A stretch of 64,000 nt of DNA from Agromyces marinus. GTDB taxonomy: Bacteria; Actinomycetota; Actinomycetes; Actinomycetales; Microbacteriaceae. Where the stretch lies: the NCBI RefSeq assembly GCF_021442325.1, contig NZ_CP087879.1, positions 62,001 to 126,000 on the forward strand, given 5' to 3'. Below, in pieces: positions 61,195 through 64,000 of this stretch (its first letter is position 1; each line of letters starts with the position of its first letter). Position numbers and translations under genes: made by a program. The notes below the pieces were generated by a model. That model did no database searches. It worked only from the letters and a program-made list of their open reading frames with translations, and was not told the DNA's origin.

Positions 61195-62292
61195 GTGAGC
61201 CTCGCAGAAGACGACGCGCTCGAGGTCCTCGACGCGCTCGCCGCGCGCGACGCCGGCGCACCCCGGCGACGGCCCACCCTGCGCATGGTCGCCGAACTGG
61301 CCGGCGTGTCGACCGCGACCGTCTCGTACGTGTTCTCCGGTCGTGCCGGAGGCAAGTCCGGCGTGGGCGTCTCCGAGACGACGACCAAGCGGGTGCTCGA
61401 GGCCGCCGAGCAGCTCAACTACCGCCCGAACCGGGCCGCGCGCGCCATCCGCACCGGACGCACCGGCATGGTGCAGCTCTCGCTGCACATGCTCAGCGAC
61501 CCGTGGTCGCTCGCCGTCGCCGGTGCCGTCAACGCCGAGGCGAACCGGCACGGCCTGACGACGCTCATCCTGGCCGACGGCGACTGGTACACCGCACTCG
61601 ACCGCGTCGAGAGCGACGTCGCCTACCTCGACGGCGCCGTCGACGACGAGGAGGGCCGCCGCAGGCTGGCCGACCTCGTCGAGCGGGGCCAGCGGCTCGT
61701 CGTGTTCTCGGAGACCCTCGAACCCGACGGGTACGACGTGATCCGGTCCGCCGCGCTGCCCGGCTGCGAGCTCGCGATGGACCACCTGCTCGAACAGCAC
61801 ACCGAGATCGGATGCCTCGTGGCCGAGGCCGCAGTCCGAGACGCCGCCCACTCGCGGACCAGGTACACGCCGTACCTCGAGCGCATGCGCGCGAACGGCC
61901 TCGAGCCAGACCCGGGGTTCACGTCGACGTTCGCCGACACGCAGGCCAGCGCGTTCTCGGCAGCGGTCGCGCTGCTCTCCGGCGAACGCCGCCCGACCGC
62001 CGTGTACGCCACCACGGACTTCGCCGCGATCGCCGCGATCAACGCCGCTCACATGCTCGGGCTCCGCGTGCCGCACGACGTCGCCGTGATCGGCGTGGGC
62101 AACACCCCGGACGCGCGTCTGGTGACCCCGACCCTGACCACGGTCGGTCCGACCGGGTTCTACGAACGGCAGGCCGAGATCATCATCGGCCGCGCCCTCG
62201 AGGAGGCCCCGGAACCCGCGCTGCACGAATTCCCCTGGGCACTCGTCCCGGGTGGTTCGACCGACCTCACCGCGCCGTCCGCCCGGACCTGA
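61195..62292 (+). CDS. LacI-family repressor
   Basis: A 365-residue LacI protein with an N-terminal extension of ~28 residues before the helix-turn-helix (LRMVAELAGVSTATVSYVFS; in LacI proteins the hinge NRAARAIRTGRTGMV follows). The periplasmic-binding-like domain is present. It lies 4 bases after the permease gene, i.e. in the operon, so autoregulation is likely through the site at 57953-57980. An SGRAGGKSGVGVSETTTKRVLEAAEQL region between helix 3 and hinge is longer than usual. Confidence 0.92.
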   Translation: MSLAEDDALEVLDALAARDAGAPRRRPTLRMVAELAGVSTATVSYVFSGRAGGKSGVGVSETTTKRVLEAAEQLNYRPNRAARAIRTGRTGMVQLSLHMLSDPWSLAVAGAVNAEANRHGLTTLILADGDWYTALDRVESDVAYLDGAVDDEEGRRRLADLVERGQRLVVFSETLEPDGYDVIRSAALPGCELAMDHLLEQHTEIGCLVAEAAVRDAAHSRTRYTPYLERMRANGLEPDPGFTSTFADTQASAFSAAVALLSGERRPTAVYATTDFAAIAAINAAHMLGLRVPHDVAVIGVGNTPDARLVTPTLTTVGPTGFYERQAEIIIGRALEEAPEPALHEFPWALVPGGSTDLTAPSART

Positions 62293-62369
62293 GCCGGCGC
62301 GCAACCCCTCATCCGGATCCCTCCACGCCGAGGCATCCGCGACCGAACGTTCCCACCGAAGGAGTACCT

Positions 62370-63560
62370 GTGGACCTCAAGATCGGCATCGCCGGCTACG
62401 GCGCGCGCGCCGCGAGCCTGCGGCACGAAACGCACCGGCCCGGCCGGGGCTCGGCCGTGACCGCCGTCTTCGACCCGACCGAACGAGCCCGGACGGATGC
62501 CGCGGCGGCCCTGCCCGACGCGCTCGTCACCGACGACCTCGACCGGTTCCTCGCGTCCGGTCTCGACGCCGTGCTCGTGCTGAGCCCGGACGACACGCAC
62601 GCCGAGCTCGCGGTTCCCGTGCTCGAAGCCGGGATCCCCGTCTTCTGCGAGAAGCCCCTCGCGACCGACCTCGCGGACGCCGACCGCATCCTCGAGGCCG
62701 CCCGCCGCACCGGGAGCCGACTCTACGTCGGCCACAACATGCGACACATGCCCGTCGTCGCGCTCATGCGCAGCCTCGTGCAGGAAGGGCGGATCGGCGA
62801 GGTCAAGGCGATCTGGTGCCGCCACTTCGTCGGCAACGGCGGCGACTACTACTTCAAGGACTGGCACGCCGACCGGCGGCGCACCACGGGGCTGCTGCTG
62901 CAGAAGGGCGCGCACGACCTCGACGTCATCCACTGGCTGGCCGGCGCCTACACCGAGCAGGTCGCGGCGATGGGTTCGCTCAGCGTCTACGGGGCCATCG
63001 ACGACCGGCGCGACCGGTCGGGCGAGCGGATGCCGGACTGGTTCAGCCTCGACAACTGGCCGCCGACCGCGCAGACCGGACTGCACCCCGTCGTCGACGT
63101 CGAGGACATCTCGATGGTGAACCTGCGGCTCTCCAACGGCGTGCTCGCGTCGTACCAGCAGTGCCACTTCACGCCCGACTACTGGCGCAACTACACGATC
63201 ATCGGCACCGAGGGGCGCATCGAGAACCTCGGCGACACGGCCGGCAGCGAGGTCGCGCTGTGGAACCGCCGGCACCACGGCGCCGCGGCGCCCGACGAGA
63301 CCTTCGTCGTGCCCGAGGTCGCCGATGCCGCGCACGAGGGCGCCGACGCGCTGCTCATCGCCGAGTTCCTGCGGTTCGTCCGCGACGGCGGCCTCACCGA
63401 GACCTCGCCGGTCGCGGCGCGCGAGGCGGTCGCCGCCGGGATCCGCGCGACCGAGTCGCTGCGCGGCGACGGCTCGGCGCTCGAGGTGCCCGCGCTCGAC
63501 GCGGACCTCGTCGACTACTTCGAGCGCGGCCAGGTCGAAGTCGCATCCGTGCGGGGCTGA
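62370..63560 (+). CDS. Gfo/Idh/MocA-family NAD(P)-dependent oxidoreductase
   Basis: A 396-residue dehydrogenase with Rossmann motif GIAGYGARAAS and the family hallmark CEKPLATDL (~93-101), catalytic Lys/His in the GHNMRHMP and QKGAHDLDVIH regions. The GTG start is 6 bases after GGAG. It probably oxidises or epimerises the sugar taken up by the adjacent ABC importer. A glucose/scyllo-inositol-type or N-acetylhexosamine-type substrate cannot be told apart here. Confidence 0.9.
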   Translation: MDLKIGIAGYGARAASLRHETHRPGRGSAVTAVFDPTERARTDAAAALPDALVTDDLDRFLASGLDAVLVLSPDDTHAELAVPVLEAGIPVFCEKPLATDLADADRILEAARRTGSRLYVGHNMRHMPVVALMRSLVQEGRIGEVKAIWCRHFVGNGGDYYFKDWHADRRRTTGLLLQKGAHDLDVIHWLAGAYTEQVAAMGSLSVYGAIDDRRDRSGERMPDWFSLDNWPPTAQTGLHPVVDVEDISMVNLRLSNGVLASYQQCHFTPDYWRNYTIIGTEGRIENLGDTAGSEVALWNRRHHGAAAPDETFVVPEVADAAHEGADALLIAEFLRFVRDGGLTETSPVAAREAVAAGIRATESLRGDGSALEVPALDADLVDYFERGQVEVASVRG

Positions 63561-63665
63561 CCGCCCCGCCGATACGATGGCCATGCCATCCGGCGCACCC
63601 ACCGGACCTCGCGGGCGCCGCCGCACCAAGCGGCATCCGCACCGAACACTGGAGTCACGACCCGC

Positions 63666-64000
63666 ATGAAGGCCCTGTACAAGAGCGCCCCAGGCGCAGG
63701 TTTCGAGTTCGTCGAACGCCCCGAGCCCGAGCCGGGCCCCGCAGACGTGAAGATCCGGGTGCTCCGCACCGGCATCTGCGGAACCGACCTCCACATCGAG
63801 AAGTGGGACGACTGGGCGGCATCCGAGATCCGCACCCCGCTCATCCCCGGGCACGAGTTCTACGGCGAGGTCGTCGAGGTCGGCGAACTCGTCCACGACG
63901 TCGCGGTCGGCGACCGCGTCTCCGGCGAGGGCCACATCGTGTGCGGCATGTGCCGCAACTGCCGTGCCGGCCGCCGCCAGATGTGCATCCGCACGCTCGG
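63666..64000 (+). CDS. tdh: Zinc-dependent L-threonine 3-dehydrogenase-like (5' part only)
   Basis: The first 111 codons of a medium-chain zinc alcohol dehydrogenase, cut off by the window end. [26 protein letters not shown] (catalytic zinc Cys), GHEFYGEV and the structural-zinc cluster [15 protein letters not shown] are very close to L-threonine 3-dehydrogenase. Ribosome-binding site GGAG is 13 bases upstream. In this operon a sorbitol/galactitol-type sugar dehydrogenase with the same motifs is also possible. The rest lies outside the window. Confidence 0.85.
   Translation, partial: MKALYKSAPGAGFEFVERPEPEPGPADVKIRVLRTGICGTDLHIEKWDDWAASEIRTPLIPGHEFYGEVVEVGELVHDVAVGDRVSGEGHIVCGMCRNCRAGRRQMCIRTL

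Overview
The window is very GC-rich, densely coding DNA from an actinobacterium, most likely a member of the Microbacteriaceae (Agromyces/Microbacterium-like). This rests on a nucS-type mismatch endonuclease, a stand-alone LigD-type polymerase, many GTG starts, ROK/LacI/GntR-rich sugar catabolism, and the word GGATGCC/GGCATCC, of which I counted about 85 by eye. No tRNA, rRNA, CRISPR array, insertion sequence or phage gene was seen. The taxonomic call is inference.

Layout. 0-0.4 kb: a truncated sugar-permease tail. 0.4-8.2 kb: a FadR-type GntR regulator divergent from an operon of GH42 beta-galactosidase, a split and diverged glycine-decarboxylase-like pair (GcvPA/GcvPB), an AcoX/ATP-NAD-kinase-like protein and an SDR. 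There is no GcvT, GcvH or Lpd, so this is unlikely to be an ordinary glycine cleavage system. 8.2-13.8 kb: a tiny acidic protein, an SDR/TetR pair, a LigD polymerase domain, a membrane protein and a trans-sulfuration enzyme. 13.9-15.9 kb: three arsenate-reductase-type proteins, one fused to an ArsR repressor, with two matching ArsR operators. 16-20.4 kb: an AlkA-type glycosylase, an FMN flavoprotein, a PfkB kinase and a MarR-controlled NAD(P)-binding operon.

20.5-29.4 kb: a CE7 esterase, RidA and a long leftward operon for amino-sugar or D-amino-acid catabolism. Its genes are a SIS isomerase, ROK kinase, 1-phosphofructokinase-like kinase, class II aldolase, DeoR repressor, D-Ser/D-Thr-type PLP enzyme and D-aminoacylase. 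Most of these genes overlap by ATGA. 29.4-43.6 kb: a mixed region with Fic, a DNA/RNA nuclease, a DMT exporter, a 3-hydroxyisobutyrate-dehydrogenase-like enzyme, a berberine-bridge-type oxidase, oligopeptidase B, MocR, glutathione peroxidase, leucyl aminopeptidase and DedA. 43.6-53.4 kb: a membrane-anchored sigma/anti-sigma fusion, a PfkB kinase, TetR, a secreted M6 metalloprotease, a HAD phosphatase, NucS and an MFS transporter.

53.6-64 kb: two formylglycine-type sulfatases, a sugar ABC importer lacking its ATPase, a LacI regulator, a Gfo/Idh/MocA dehydrogenase and the start of a threonine-dehydrogenase-like enzyme. A near-identical LacI-type operator lies just downstream of the -10 boxes of sulfatase 2 (one copy) and of the ABC operon (two copies forming a 28-bp perfect palindrome). 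This suggests one regulon for using a sulfated sugar.

Two intergenic sites, 32993-33099 and 52059-52134, carry the same modular palindromic repeat (units around CGAGWGATACC), an interspersed repeat family I do not recognise. The strongest candidates for undescribed biology are the GcvPA/B-like operon, this repeat family, the ArsR-ArsC fusion with its start codon inside its operator, and the sigma/anti-sigma fusion.
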